The notes below the pieces were generated by a model. It searched no databases. It had not been told where the DNA came from and saw only the letters and a list, made by a program, of their open reading frames with translations. Shown in pieces: positions 54,466-61,874 of a stretch of 64,000 nt of DNA (positions are counted from its first letter, which is position 1; every line of letters starts with the position of its first letter). The stretch is from contig JAQXRH010000071.1 in NCBI GenBank assembly GCA_029218425.1, positions 1 to 64,000 on the forward strand, given 5' to 3'. This DNA comes from Bacteroidales bacterium. GTDB lineage: Bacteria; Bacteroidota; Bacteroidia; Bacteroidales; Muribaculaceae. The position numbers and the translations under genes are program-made.

Positions 54466-55392
54466 CTATTTCATTAACGCCAAGTCGGAGAGGTTGAATG
54501 GCGTCTGTTGGTATACGTAGTAGTTGAGCCAGTTGGAAAAGAGCAGATTGGCATGGCTGCGCCATCTCACTTCGGGCTTCTTCGTGGGGTCGTCGTTGGG
54601 GTAGTAGTTGCATGGCATCTTGGGGTTGATGCCTTTGTCGAGGTCGCGGTGATACTCGAAGTCGAGGGTCATTGGGGAGTACTCGGAGTGCCCGGTGATG
54701 AAAAATTCGCGCCCTTCGCGCCCCATCACTATGTACACGCCGCTATCGTCGCTTTCCGACAGCAATTCCAGCCCTTCGCAGTTCTTGATGTCGGCGGCAT
54801 TGACGGTGGCATAGCGGCTGTGGGGCACGTAGAACACGTCGTCAAACCCTCGCATCAGCGGGTTGAACGGGTCGAGACGTCGGTGGCGGAATACTCCCGA
54901 TATCTTCTCGTCGAGCATCACCTTGTCTATGCCGTAGAAATGGTATAGCCCGGCGAATGCCGCCCAACATATATATAGTGTAGAGGTGGCATGGGTGCGT
55001 GCCCAGTCAAATATCTCGGTCAACCGTTGCCAATAGTCCACGTCCTCAAATTCCAACCGTTCTACCGGCGCTCCCGTCACGATAAATCCATCGTAATAGT
55101 TCTGCTCTATTTCGTCGAACGTCTTGTAGAATGCCGCTATATGCTCCTCGGGTGTGTTGTGGGAGTTGTGCGCTCCGGTATCCACAAGGTCGAGCTCTAT
55201 CTGCAGCGGTGTGTTCGACAACAGCCTCAGAAGGTCGGTCTCTGCCATGATCTTGATAGGCATGAGGTTGAGCACGGCGATGCGTAGCGGACGTATGTCC
55301 TGCGATGATGCACGTCCCTCGCCCATCACAAATATATTTTCATTTTTCAACTGCTCCACTGCGGGGAGCGTTTCATCTACTTTTACCGGCAT
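54466..55392 (-). CDS. metA: Homoserine O-acyltransferase MetA, probably acetyl-CoA-specific
   Basis: Activates homoserine for methionine synthesis. Catalytic Cys142 (ICWAAFAGLYHFYG), His235 and Glu237 (GHSEYSP) are in the same positions as in E. coli MetA, over 308 residues. Position 111 (TGAPVE) is Glu; in characterised members Gly111 goes with succinyl-CoA and Glu111 with acetyl-CoA, so I predict homoserine O-acetyltransferase activity. It lies between the PHP phosphatase (101 bp) and the U32 gene (6 bp). No SAM riboswitch was recognised upstream. Confidence 0.94.
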   Translation of the reverse strand: MPVKVDETLPAVEQLKNENIFVMGEGRASSQDIRPLRIAVLNLMPIKIMAETDLLRLLSNTPLQIELDLVDTGAHNSHNTPEEHIAAFYKTFDEIEQNYYDGFIVTGAPVERLEFEDVDYWQRLTEIFDWARTHATSTLYICWAAFAGLYHFYGIDKVMLDEKISGVFRHRRLDPFNPLMRGFDDVFYVPHSRYATVNAADIKNCEGLELLSESDDSGVYIVMGREGREFFITGHSEYSPMTLDFEYHRDLDKGINPKMPCNYYPNDDPTKKPEVRWRSHANLLFSNWLNYYVYQQTPFNLSDLALMK

Positions 55393-55493
55393 TGGCTGTA
55401 TATGTTATTTGCAGTTATTGCTTTTTGACTTGTTCATTATATTTATTATTTCACGCTGCATCGGCAAGCCCGTCAGGCTGCCCCCTTTATGGA

Positions 55494-56357
55494 TTAATAC
55501 ATGGGCGGCATTGGCATCGCTTCTTCCACTGGCTGTAGGGGTTGGCCGATGGCGTCGAGCATGCTGTAGGCTTCGTCGCGGCCGGCATTGATTAGGGCCG
55601 GGACATGCGCGTCGCTGTTGACAACGAGCTTCACCCCGGCGTCGACCAGCATCTTCCATTTCCCGGTGTGCGGGAACATGCGGTTTTGCTGATGCCATGC
55701 CTTGGTGTTGATTTCCACCACAAGGCCGGCGTCGATTACCCGCCGTATGAGGTCGTCGAGCAGCGCCTGGTACCATGGCTCGCTCTCTATCCCCGGCTGG
55801 TAGCACGATGCATTGTTGCCTACCTTGTCAAGGTGCCCTATTATCTCGAATCCTCCGGCCTCGACCATGGCTATCGATTTGGCGTAGAAGGTCTCAACCA
55901 CGTAGCGTATGTCGTCGTGGAAATATCTCTCCATCTTCTTGACGAAGTTTTCATAGCGCCCGTCGATATCGATGTATTCGCCCGATTGGCATGGTATGAA
56001 ATGCACCGAACCGATGGCATAGTCCAAGTTTAGCGAGGCGAAATACTCGTGCGCCGGGCCCCATTCCTGTCCCAAGTAATCTATCTCCATCGAACGATAG
56101 AACTTCACTCGGTCGCCGTAGGTGTCGCTGATGCGCCGGTACTCGGCATCGTAACGGCTTACATTGTCGCGTAGCATATTGCACGGCGACGTTATGGCGA
56201 TGGGGGAGTGGGGCGTGAACCCATAGTGCGTAAACCCTTCCTCCACTGCCTTGCGTGCGAATGCTTCCATTGTGGCGCGACCGTCGCAAAACTCGGTGTG
56301 GGAGTGCAGCGTGTATCGACGGCTGTCGCCTATGTCGGCAAGGATTTCTTCTATCAT
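55494..56357 (-). CDS. PHP-type histidinol-phosphatase
   Basis: PHP-domain metal phosphatase of 287 residues, HisJ/HisK type. The N-terminal metal motif is LHSHTEFCDG, with GFTHYGFTPHSP, GSVHFIP and DAHVPALI as further PHP motifs. Histidinol-phosphate is the expected substrate, but HisB already carries a HAD histidinol-phosphatase domain, so another phosphoester substrate is possible. The start overlaps the PD40 gene by 4 bp. Confidence 0.85.
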   Translation of the reverse strand: MIEEILADIGDSRRYTLHSHTEFCDGRATMEAFARKAVEEGFTHYGFTPHSPIAITSPCNMLRDNVSRYDAEYRRISDTYGDRVKFYRSMEIDYLGQEWGPAHEYFASLNLDYAIGSVHFIPCQSGEYIDIDGRYENFVKKMERYFHDDIRYVVETFYAKSIAMVEAGGFEIIGHLDKVGNNASCYQPGIESEPWYQALLDDLIRRVIDAGLVVEINTKAWHQQNRMFPHTGKWKMLVDAGVKLVVNSDAHVPALINAGRDEAYSMLDAIGQPLQPVEEAMPMPPMY

Positions 56358-57805
56358 TTCACATTCCCTCCCATCTCTGCTCTCACTACGTCGTTGGCCA
56401 ACCGCCGAAGCTGCGCTTCTGCCTCGGCCATATCGTTCTCCATGACAAGTATCTCGGACCCTACGCTCTTGTCCCCTTGGCCATACCTGACGCGTAGCTG
56501 CGACAACCTGGCTCGAGCCGCATCGGTAGCCGCGCGTAGGCTCTGGTATTGCTCCATAAGGTCGGATGCTTGTTGCGATGTGAACTGGGCGTAGCGCGTC
56601 AGCACTCTGCCGTCGGGTAGCGATAATTCAAATTGCGGCGAACCTTGCTTCTCTCCTCTCTGCACGGCGTCAAGCGCCCGGTGTATGTCGCTGAAATCGG
56701 CATCGGCAGGCCATGTGTCGCGTATGCTGTGCAGGCTGGCGCGCCGTGCCAATGTGGGGTCGTCGAGGTCTACGTTCACGCGGCTCGCCGACGGCTTGAA
56801 CATGTAGATGGTCACCTTGTCGCCCAGACGGTTGCGGTCGGATGCCCAGTAGCCTACGCCGGTGAGCTCGTCGATGGCAAGCATATAGTCGTCGTACGGC
56901 GAATTGTAGGGCATACCCACGTTCTGCGCCTGCAGATACTCAGTGCCGTTGTTGCGCGACACGAAGATGTCAAGTCCGCCAAGCGATTCGGCATTGTCCG
57001 ACGCAAAATACAAGGTCACGCCATCGGGCATGAGGAAGGGATAGTTGGCATCGTAACCTTCTCCAAGGTGGTCGCCTACGTTGGCTTGCTGCTCCCATGT
57101 GTTGTCGGCAAGCCGGTGTACCGACCGCAATGTGAAAATGCTTTCCTCGTTTTGTGCTCCCCACATCATCTCGCGCCCGTCTTCGGTGCAGTATACGACG
57201 GTCGGTTCGCTATATTCTATGCCTTCGGGCAATAGGTCGCCGGGGGTGCCGAGCTTGCCCGATTCGGGCGACAACCGGTATGCCTCCAAGAAGGCCTCCT
57301 TGTCGACGGTGATGGAGTCGAACACCACGATTTTCTCCACGCGGTCAAGCATGGAACGGGTGCGAGTAAGCTGCGATGCTATGTCGGCCGAATTGTCAAC
57401 AAGCTTTTTGCGCTTGTTCTTCGCGATATAAGCTTTGTAGGCTTCGATGTCGCTGTCGGCATCGTCCACACGGTATTCTCTGACGGCGATTTCGGCAAGC
57501 GACAATAACGCGTCGTTGGAGCCTTTGCGGTGGGCTTCCTCAAATGCCTTGCGCGCATTGGCATCGTCGTTTATCGCCACATAATATTTCCCTTTGAGTA
57601 GGTCGACCTGCGCATTTTTCGGCTGGGCGGCCGAGGCCGAATCGAGGGCGGAATATGCCTCCTCGAGGGCGCCGCGACGTATCATCAACTCTATCTCGTC
57701 AATCGTTTTGCCCCCATTGGTCTTCGCTTTGGGCGCACTGATGGCACCTATTCCCGTCATCCCCAATATAGTGATAGCCGTTATGTATTTGAAATAATAT
57801 TTCAT
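56354..57805 (-). CDS. TPR and PD40 repeat envelope protein
   Basis: Exported protein of 483 residues with a signal peptide (about 1-24), N-terminal TPR-like helices (IDEIELMIRRGALEEAYSAL, NARKAFEEAHRKGSNDALLS) and a central WD40-like propeller region (about 190-350) with PD40 motifs (YPFLMPDGVTLYFASDNAES, LGGLDIFVSR). The C-terminus is a coiled coil (DAARARLSQLRVRYGQG, MENDMAEAEAQLRRLANDV). It resembles periplasmic OmpA-associated PD40 proteins but lacks an OmpA domain. First gene of a unit with the PHP gene and probably metA and U32. Confidence 0.83.
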   Translation of the reverse strand: MKYYFKYITAITILGMTGIGAISAPKAKTNGGKTIDEIELMIRRGALEEAYSALDSASAAQPKNAQVDLLKGKYYVAINDDANARKAFEEAHRKGSNDALLSLAEIAVREYRVDDADSDIEAYKAYIAKNKRKKLVDNSADIASQLTRTRSMLDRVEKIVVFDSITVDKEAFLEAYRLSPESGKLGTPGDLLPEGIEYSEPTVVYCTEDGREMMWGAQNEESIFTLRSVHRLADNTWEQQANVGDHLGEGYDANYPFLMPDGVTLYFASDNAESLGGLDIFVSRNNGTEYLQAQNVGMPYNSPYDDYMLAIDELTGVGYWASDRNRLGDKVTIYMFKPSASRVNVDLDDPTLARRASLHSIRDTWPADADFSDIHRALDAVQRGEKQGSPQFELSLPDGRVLTRYAQFTSQQASDLMEQYQSLRAATDAARARLSQLRVRYGQGDKSVGSEILVMENDMAEAEAQLRRLANDVVRAEMGGNVK

Positions 57806-57899
57806 CGCTTGGCTTACATAATAGGTTTATATCTGCTCTCGCATCCTCCGGTCATTCGCCCTTTTTGAGCTTTTCAACCCAGGCTGCGATTTCAAACTA

Positions 57900-57930
57900 C
57901 AAATATAGCAATTTCCGCGCACATAGCAAA
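57900..57930 (-). promoter_or_regulatory. Promoter of the PD40-PHP-metA unit
   Basis: On the minus strand TTTG (57927-57930) and TATATTTG (57900-57907) are 19 bp apart, a full match to the Bacteroidetes promoter, 95 bp upstream of the PD40 start. Confidence 0.7.
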
Positions 57931-57953
57931 ACCCAATTTTCGCCCCCAACCCC

Positions 57954-57985
57954 GCGCCATCATTCATTATCCCTGAGTCTCAGAT
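57954..57985 (+). repeat. 32-bp direct repeat, left copy
   Basis: GCGCC-A-TCATTCATTATCCCTGA-GT-CTCAGAT. It matches 59775-59806 at 29 of 32 positions in the same orientation. The two copies enclose an AT-rich segment with a lipoprotein and a barrel gene. Confidence 0.85.
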
Positions 57986-58054
57986 CTAAATTCTACACTT
58001 CGTTATTGAATACGCTTTCATTTTTTTGTCCCCTTTTGAATTGGCTATATTATA

Positions 58055-58126
58055 ATGGGAATGAGTTATAGACTTAATCCTCGTTGTTCAGTTATACACT
58101 ACGTAGAGAAAATAACTCATGTCCAT
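58055..58126. repeat. Inverted repeat in the AT-rich intergenic region
   Basis: 15-nt arms 58055-58069 (ATGGGAATGAGTTAT) and 58112-58126, 13 of 15 complementary, separated by 42 nt containing CTACGTAG. The 57806-58206 region holds no gene I can support. Confidence 0.5.
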
Positions 58127-58134
58127 TTACACAG

Positions 58135-58179
58135 AAAACCACTGAACCATACACTCTATTAGGTAAGTTCAGTGGTTTT
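58135..58179 (-). terminator. Terminator after the island lipoprotein gene
   Basis: Perfect 13-bp stem (58135-58147 and 58167-58179, 19-nt loop), with A tracts and T tracts on its two sides, just downstream of the minus-strand lipoprotein. Confidence 0.75.
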
Positions 58180-58206
58180 AATTAATTAAGAGTCAATCAC
58201 TTCAAA

Positions 58207-58791
58207 TTATTCTTCAAAGTTGTAGGTGATGTCTCCGTTAACAATCAAATTCTGCATTGTGCTATTACCAACACTGAATTTAGAAATTCTCTGAAATTTA
58301 AAGTCCTTAAACGACAAAGTAATTGAGTTGTTTTTAATAGATTTAACAACTACCTTACCATCAAAGTCGTGACAGAACCATCCCGCATTGTCATACTCAG
58401 GCTCAGGCCAATGACTTCCACTCATTGTAATTTCTGCACCTTGCACAATCTCATCGGAGGTTTCCAACTGCCATTCTATCCTATCTTCAAGGTATGCTTC
58501 ATCATACAATACTTCGACATCTGATGGTTTTGTTTCACTTAAATCGACAATAAAAGTAGCGCCATTTTTGAGATTGTCAAGTACTGAACCATGTACCTCC
58601 TGATGTCCCGAATACCAAGTGGCATTGTATGCATAGTAGGAAAATGTTTTTGCGCCTTCGTATTCAACTTCTACAAAACCATTTGAATCTGCTCCGCCTT
58701 GTCCCTCGTCATCATCACTTGAACAAGAAGCAAATGATATGGCTAACACAGCAAACAAGATGAGAGAAACATAGTTTTTTAGTTCTTTCAT
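58207..58791 (-). CDS. Island lipoprotein, unknown function
   Basis: I do not recognise a family. 194 residues: a lipoprotein signal ends in lipobox FASC (Cys23) followed by SSDDDEGQGG, an acidic stretch of the kind that can signal surface export in Bacteroidetes. The mature part is beta-rich and aromatic (FSYYAYNATWYSGHQ, GSHWPEPEYDNAGW). Codon use is clearly more AT-rich than in the flanking his/gal/met genes. It follows the barrel gene by only 6 bp, so the two form a unit. Confidence 0.8.
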   Translation of the reverse strand: MKELKNYVSLILFAVLAISFASCSSDDDEGQGGADSNGFVEVEYEGAKTFSYYAYNATWYSGHQEVHGSVLDNLKNGATFIVDLSETKPSDVEVLYDEAYLEDRIEWQLETSDEIVQGAEITMSGSHWPEPEYDNAGWFCHDFDGKVVVKSIKNNSITLSFKDFKFQRISKFSVGNSTMQNLIVNGDITYNFEE

Positions 58792-58797
58792 ATATGC

Positions 58798-59379
58798 TTA
58801 GAATTTATAAGTTACACCTACCTTGAAAGGTATGCGATTGAAGTCTTTTATGTATTGGAACTTAATCTCCGCACCTACCGAAATCTTGTCTGTCAAAGAA
58901 TATTCAGCACCAACACCTACATTGATAAGCATACGATTTAGTGAGTTTGACGATGAGTCATCCATATAATCTTCCTCCTCCCAAGGATCGTTTGAATATC
59001 CTTCATAATCAGGATAATCAGAATCCTCAAAGTTGTCATCGTAACTTATGGGATTGCCAATGTGAGCATATCCGAGACCTACTACAGGATAAACGTTAAT
59101 CTTGTCTGTAACCTTGAAGAGGTAGTGAGCGTTCACGGAAAAATCCAAAAAGTCACACTCCTTAGACTTCAACCAATAATCCAAATCTGCTTCAACGCGA
59201 ATTGGAGAGGTTACATGATAGCGGAATTTTGCTCCGATACCGAAGTTTGTCAAAGACGCACCACTTTCGATGCAAGGTGCAACACCAAGGTTTACCCCAA
59301 CAGACATATCGCCTTTTTCTTGGGCAAACGAACTAAGTCCTGCAATAGCAAGACCGATTGTCAAAAGAAACTTTTTCAT
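58798..59379 (-). CDS. Island outer-membrane beta-barrel protein
   Basis: 193 residues: a signal peptide (about 1-19, LSSFA-QE), then amphipathic strands (MSVGVNLGVAPCIESG, GAKFRYHVTSPIRVEADLDY, YPVVGLGYAHIG) and a terminal strand ending GVTYKF, typical of OMP_b-brl barrels. A long acidic loop (about 118-142, rich in Asp, Glu, Tyr) would face outwards. AT-rich like its neighbour. The upstream 59380-59848 region has a possible -7 box (minus strand TAATTTTG, 59696-59703), which would give a leader of about 310 nt. Confidence 0.82.
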   Translation of the reverse strand: MKKFLLTIGLAIAGLSSFAQEKGDMSVGVNLGVAPCIESGASLTNFGIGAKFRYHVTSPIRVEADLDYWLKSKECDFLDFSVNAHYLFKVTDKINVYPVVGLGYAHIGNPISYDDNFEDSDYPDYEGYSNDPWEEEDYMDDSSSNSLNRMLINVGVGAEYSLTDKISVGAEIKFQYIKDFNRIPFKVGVTYKF

Positions 59380-59774
59380 TTCTCCACTTGTTTTTGTGCA
59401 TCCTAAGGCTCTTTGGATGAGGTTAATTGAATCATGTTATTATGTTTAGGCATATATAAAAAAGTGGAGCCTCATCTTACCTCATCCTCTACGTAGGGCT
59501 TGGACTCCCTTGAACATGGATAAGGAAGTGATGCCCCCACTTGGATGTATTTCGTGTATAGATACGAATACAAACCAAGAAGTGCACTCTTCCATTTTAT
59601 TCCTATGTTCATTAGTGAAGTGTCCAAGTTCACGTAGTGGAATAAAGCGAAAATGCGCTTTCTTATGTATGTCACAGATATTATATCTGCAACTGCAAAA
59701 TTACACATTTTTTTTGAAGAGTGCCCTAATATTCAAAAAAAATCAGTAAAAACCAAAAATAATGTATTTTATGG
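59380..59774. other. AT-rich non-coding stretch
   Basis: About 470 bp lie between the barrel gene and the methylase gene. I see imperfect inverted repeats (around 59543-59585 and CAGATATTATATCTG at 59675-59689) and a -7-like box at 59696-59703. Short overlapping open frames on both strands look non-coding. Confidence 0.5.
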
Positions 59775-59806
59775 GCGCCTTCATTCATTATCCCTGAACC
59801 TCAGAT
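59775..59806 (+). repeat. 32-bp direct repeat, right copy
   Basis: GCGCC-T-TCATTCATTATCCCTGA-AC-CTCAGAT, partner of 57954-57985, lying 43 bp downstream of the methylase stop codon. Confidence 0.85.
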
Positions 59807-59848
59807 GAATTATCTGATAGTATAATATACTCCATTTATTGTATGACG

Positions 59849-60856
59849 TCATGCAAATAAGGAGGGGCTTACATATGGATTCTTAGTCGGTCGCTTGTTT
59901 TTTATCAAAATTCGGAAGTAAGGGCATTTGCCATTAATAGAAAGGTCTTTGCCATCATCCCCCTTTCTAAACCTAATAATATCAAATTGAGATGGATTAT
60001 ATTTGTGCAAAAAAGTAATAGGTACCCCAATGGCTCCTTCATAGTCCATAGGAATATCTTGGGTCCTGTTTACGTTTATACCATTGAAATTGTCAAACTT
60101 AGGATATAATTCCTCATTACCACGATAGACCTTTGTTAGTTTTAAAACGTCATGTCTTGCCTGAATGTCCAAATTAGTGAGCCACAAACAGTTGTTTGGG
60201 GATATAATTCGGTCACCATTACTTGAAATATGAGTTTCTGTTCCATACATCTCATAGTGGTCAGGCACCTTAAATCCTGATATCCCTCTTCCAAGATGAA
60301 CTCCTAACCAAACCTTATTTGATTGGATAAGATTAAATACCTCTTGATACGTAATGGCGTTTATGTTGCCAATAATAAGAAAGTCCTTTTTATATCTGAT
60401 GATTTGCGAAATATGCTCTCTAAAGAGAGAAAATGGTGGATTCGTCACTATAATATCGGCTTGTCTCAATAATGATACACATTCCTGACTTCTGAAATCC
60501 CCATCGCCATTAAGCGATTTGCATGACAAGTCGGCAATGTCGGTATATATATCGTCTATGCTACATTCTATATAACCTCCATGCACATTCTCAGGTTCGT
60601 TAAATAGACTTTGGGTATTTGGGGTGTAGTATGATGCAATTAGCTTCTTCAGGCCTAACGATTTGAAATTCTTGAAGAAATATTTGAAAAAATTACTTTC
60701 CTTAGGATTGTCACAATTACAATAGACTGTTTTTCCGAAAAAACAGTCTTTGTAAAATGTCAGCTCACGCTCTATGTCTTCAAGCAACGTGTAGAACTCA
60801 TCACTTTTTGAGCTCTTTGCCTTATGTAAAGTATTATTTGTTGCTTTTCGTGCCAT
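59849..60856 (-). CDS. ecoRIM: EcoRI-type adenine-specific DNA methyltransferase
   Basis: Protects GAATTC by methylating the second adenine with S-adenosylmethionine. From the chosen start (ARKATNNTLHKAKSSKSDEF) the protein has 335 residues and aligns end to end with M.EcoRI (326), sharing blocks such as KSDEFYT, SNFFKYF, GDGDFRS, VWLGVHLGRG, IISPNNCLWLTNLD and DLSINGKCPYFRILIKNKR. The catalytic motif NPPF is at 139-142. The open frame extends 25 residues upstream, but that part overlaps the nuclease gene and has no counterpart. It is 13 bp downstream of the nuclease gene. Confidence 0.96.
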   Translation of the reverse strand: MARKATNNTLHKAKSSKSDEFYTLLEDIERELTFYKDCFFGKTVYCNCDNPKESNFFKYFFKNFKSLGLKKLIASYYTPNTQSLFNEPENVHGGYIECSIDDIYTDIADLSCKSLNGDGDFRSQECVSLLRQADIIVTNPPFSLFREHISQIIRYKKDFLIIGNINAITYQEVFNLIQSNKVWLGVHLGRGISGFKVPDHYEMYGTETHISSNGDRIISPNNCLWLTNLDIQARHDVLKLTKVYRGNEELYPKFDNFNGINVNRTQDIPMDYEGAIGVPITFLHKYNPSQFDIIRFRKGDDGKDLSINGKCPYFRILIKNKRPTKNPYVSPSLFA

Positions 60857-60869
60857 ATACAAAGTAAAT

Positions 60870-61703
60870 TTATTTTTTCTGAACTTGATAGAATAAATCG
60901 CTATACAGTATCTGTATAGATGTTTTGGCAATTTCTAACATTATGTCAAACATCTGCTCTGTTCCCCATCGCTCCCCATTCCCATGCGTGTAAATAGATG
61001 CTGCTTGGAGCATTATGGCTCTGTCTTTATGGTGAACAAATCTATTTTTACACAAGTTAGTGTTTATTGGTAATCCATAGTTTGCTGCCGTTAGTCGGTC
61101 CAACCTATTTAGCATGCCAGAATTATATTCAAGAATAACTGCTCGTCCGTCGGGTCGAGTGATACTAATCGTTTCCGTCAGGAAATTAGAACCTTCAAGG
61201 AACAGCACGTATGGAAAGTGAGATTCACCTAACATATAATTTGCTATTTCTGAAATATTTTTGTGCGATCTCTCAATAGCGTTTCCCGCTGCCATTAAAT
61301 CTTGGTCATTATTTTTCCCTACCTGTTTCCCTGCCAGTATATTTTCTATATCTTTTCCCTGATGTTTAGCTTCAGAAACCAAAATGACTCGCCAATTACC
61401 ATAATCATCCTTAACCTCTATTATACCGCCATCAGGAATAATGTTGGAATTCGGCACAAACAATGTTTGCCCTAGTTCTTTATCGACTTTCTGTAGTGCC
61501 AAATTGATTTCTTCCTTGCGAATATTATTTCGATGCCTAAATGATAATTCGGGAAAATCAGTTTTAAGTTGTGTTAGAATCAATTGCGATACTTGCCCGA
61601 CTGTCATGTCGTGCAGCTTGGCTTCTTTACCAAATATCCCAACAACACCATGGGAATGTTTATGCTGTTGCGTTAATCTATTAGACTGGTTCTTTTTTGC
61701 CAT
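60870..61703 (-). CDS. ecoRIR: EcoRI-type type II restriction endonuclease
   Basis: Homodimeric Mg2+-dependent endonuclease predicted to cut G^AATTC. The 277 residues match EcoRI in length and align without gaps. Catalytic Asp91 (PDGGI), Glu111 and Lys113 (SEAKHQGKD) are conserved. The recognition segment DQDLMAAGNAIERSHKNISE keeps Met137, Ala138, Asn141, Glu144 and Arg145, and LNRLDRLTAANYG keeps Arg200 and Arg203. Divergence is mainly at the N-terminal arm and C-terminus. AT-rich compared with flanking genes. Nuclease first, methylase second, as in the plasmid-borne EcoRI operon; no controller gene is present. Confidence 0.97.
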   Translation of the reverse strand: MAKKNQSNRLTQQHKHSHGVVGIFGKEAKLHDMTVGQVSQLILTQLKTDFPELSFRHRNNIRKEEINLALQKVDKELGQTLFVPNSNIIPDGGIIEVKDDYGNWRVILVSEAKHQGKDIENILAGKQVGKNNDQDLMAAGNAIERSHKNISEIANYMLGESHFPYVLFLEGSNFLTETISITRPDGRAVILEYNSGMLNRLDRLTAANYGLPINTNLCKNRFVHHKDRAIMLQAASIYTHGNGERWGTEQMFDIMLEIAKTSIQILYSDLFYQVQKK

Positions 61704-61722
61704 GACTTTTAGTTTGTTGTTG

Positions 61723-61754
61723 CAAAAATACTAAAAATCTATGTGGGGTACAAT
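61723..61754 (-). promoter_or_regulatory. Promoter of the restriction-modification operon
   Basis: On the minus strand ATTG (61751-61754) and TATTTTTG (61723-61730) are 20 bp apart. The -7 box is only 20 bp from the nuclease start, so the leader is very short. Confidence 0.5.
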
Positions 61755-61797
61755 AGAATGGTACAATTATAGATTTTGGTTGGTATTTATACAAAAC

Positions 61798-61838
61798 ACA
61801 GCCATTTATATTTGAGAGGCTATGATATAAATGGCTGT
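61798..61838 (-). terminator. Terminator of guaA
   Basis: Perfect 14-bp stem ACAGCCATTTATAT (61798-61811 with 61825-61838, 13-nt loop), 37 bp downstream of the guaA stop. It also marks the right edge of the AT-rich island. Confidence 0.7.
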
Positions 61839-61874
61839 ATAATAGATTGTTGCCTGCAAGGGCGCTGTTTATGG

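Noticed and set aside
59472..59749. Two overlapping frames of 78 and 79 codons on opposite strands
   Set aside because: Mutually overlapping, no recognisable domain, no promoter or consistent composition; treated as non-coding.
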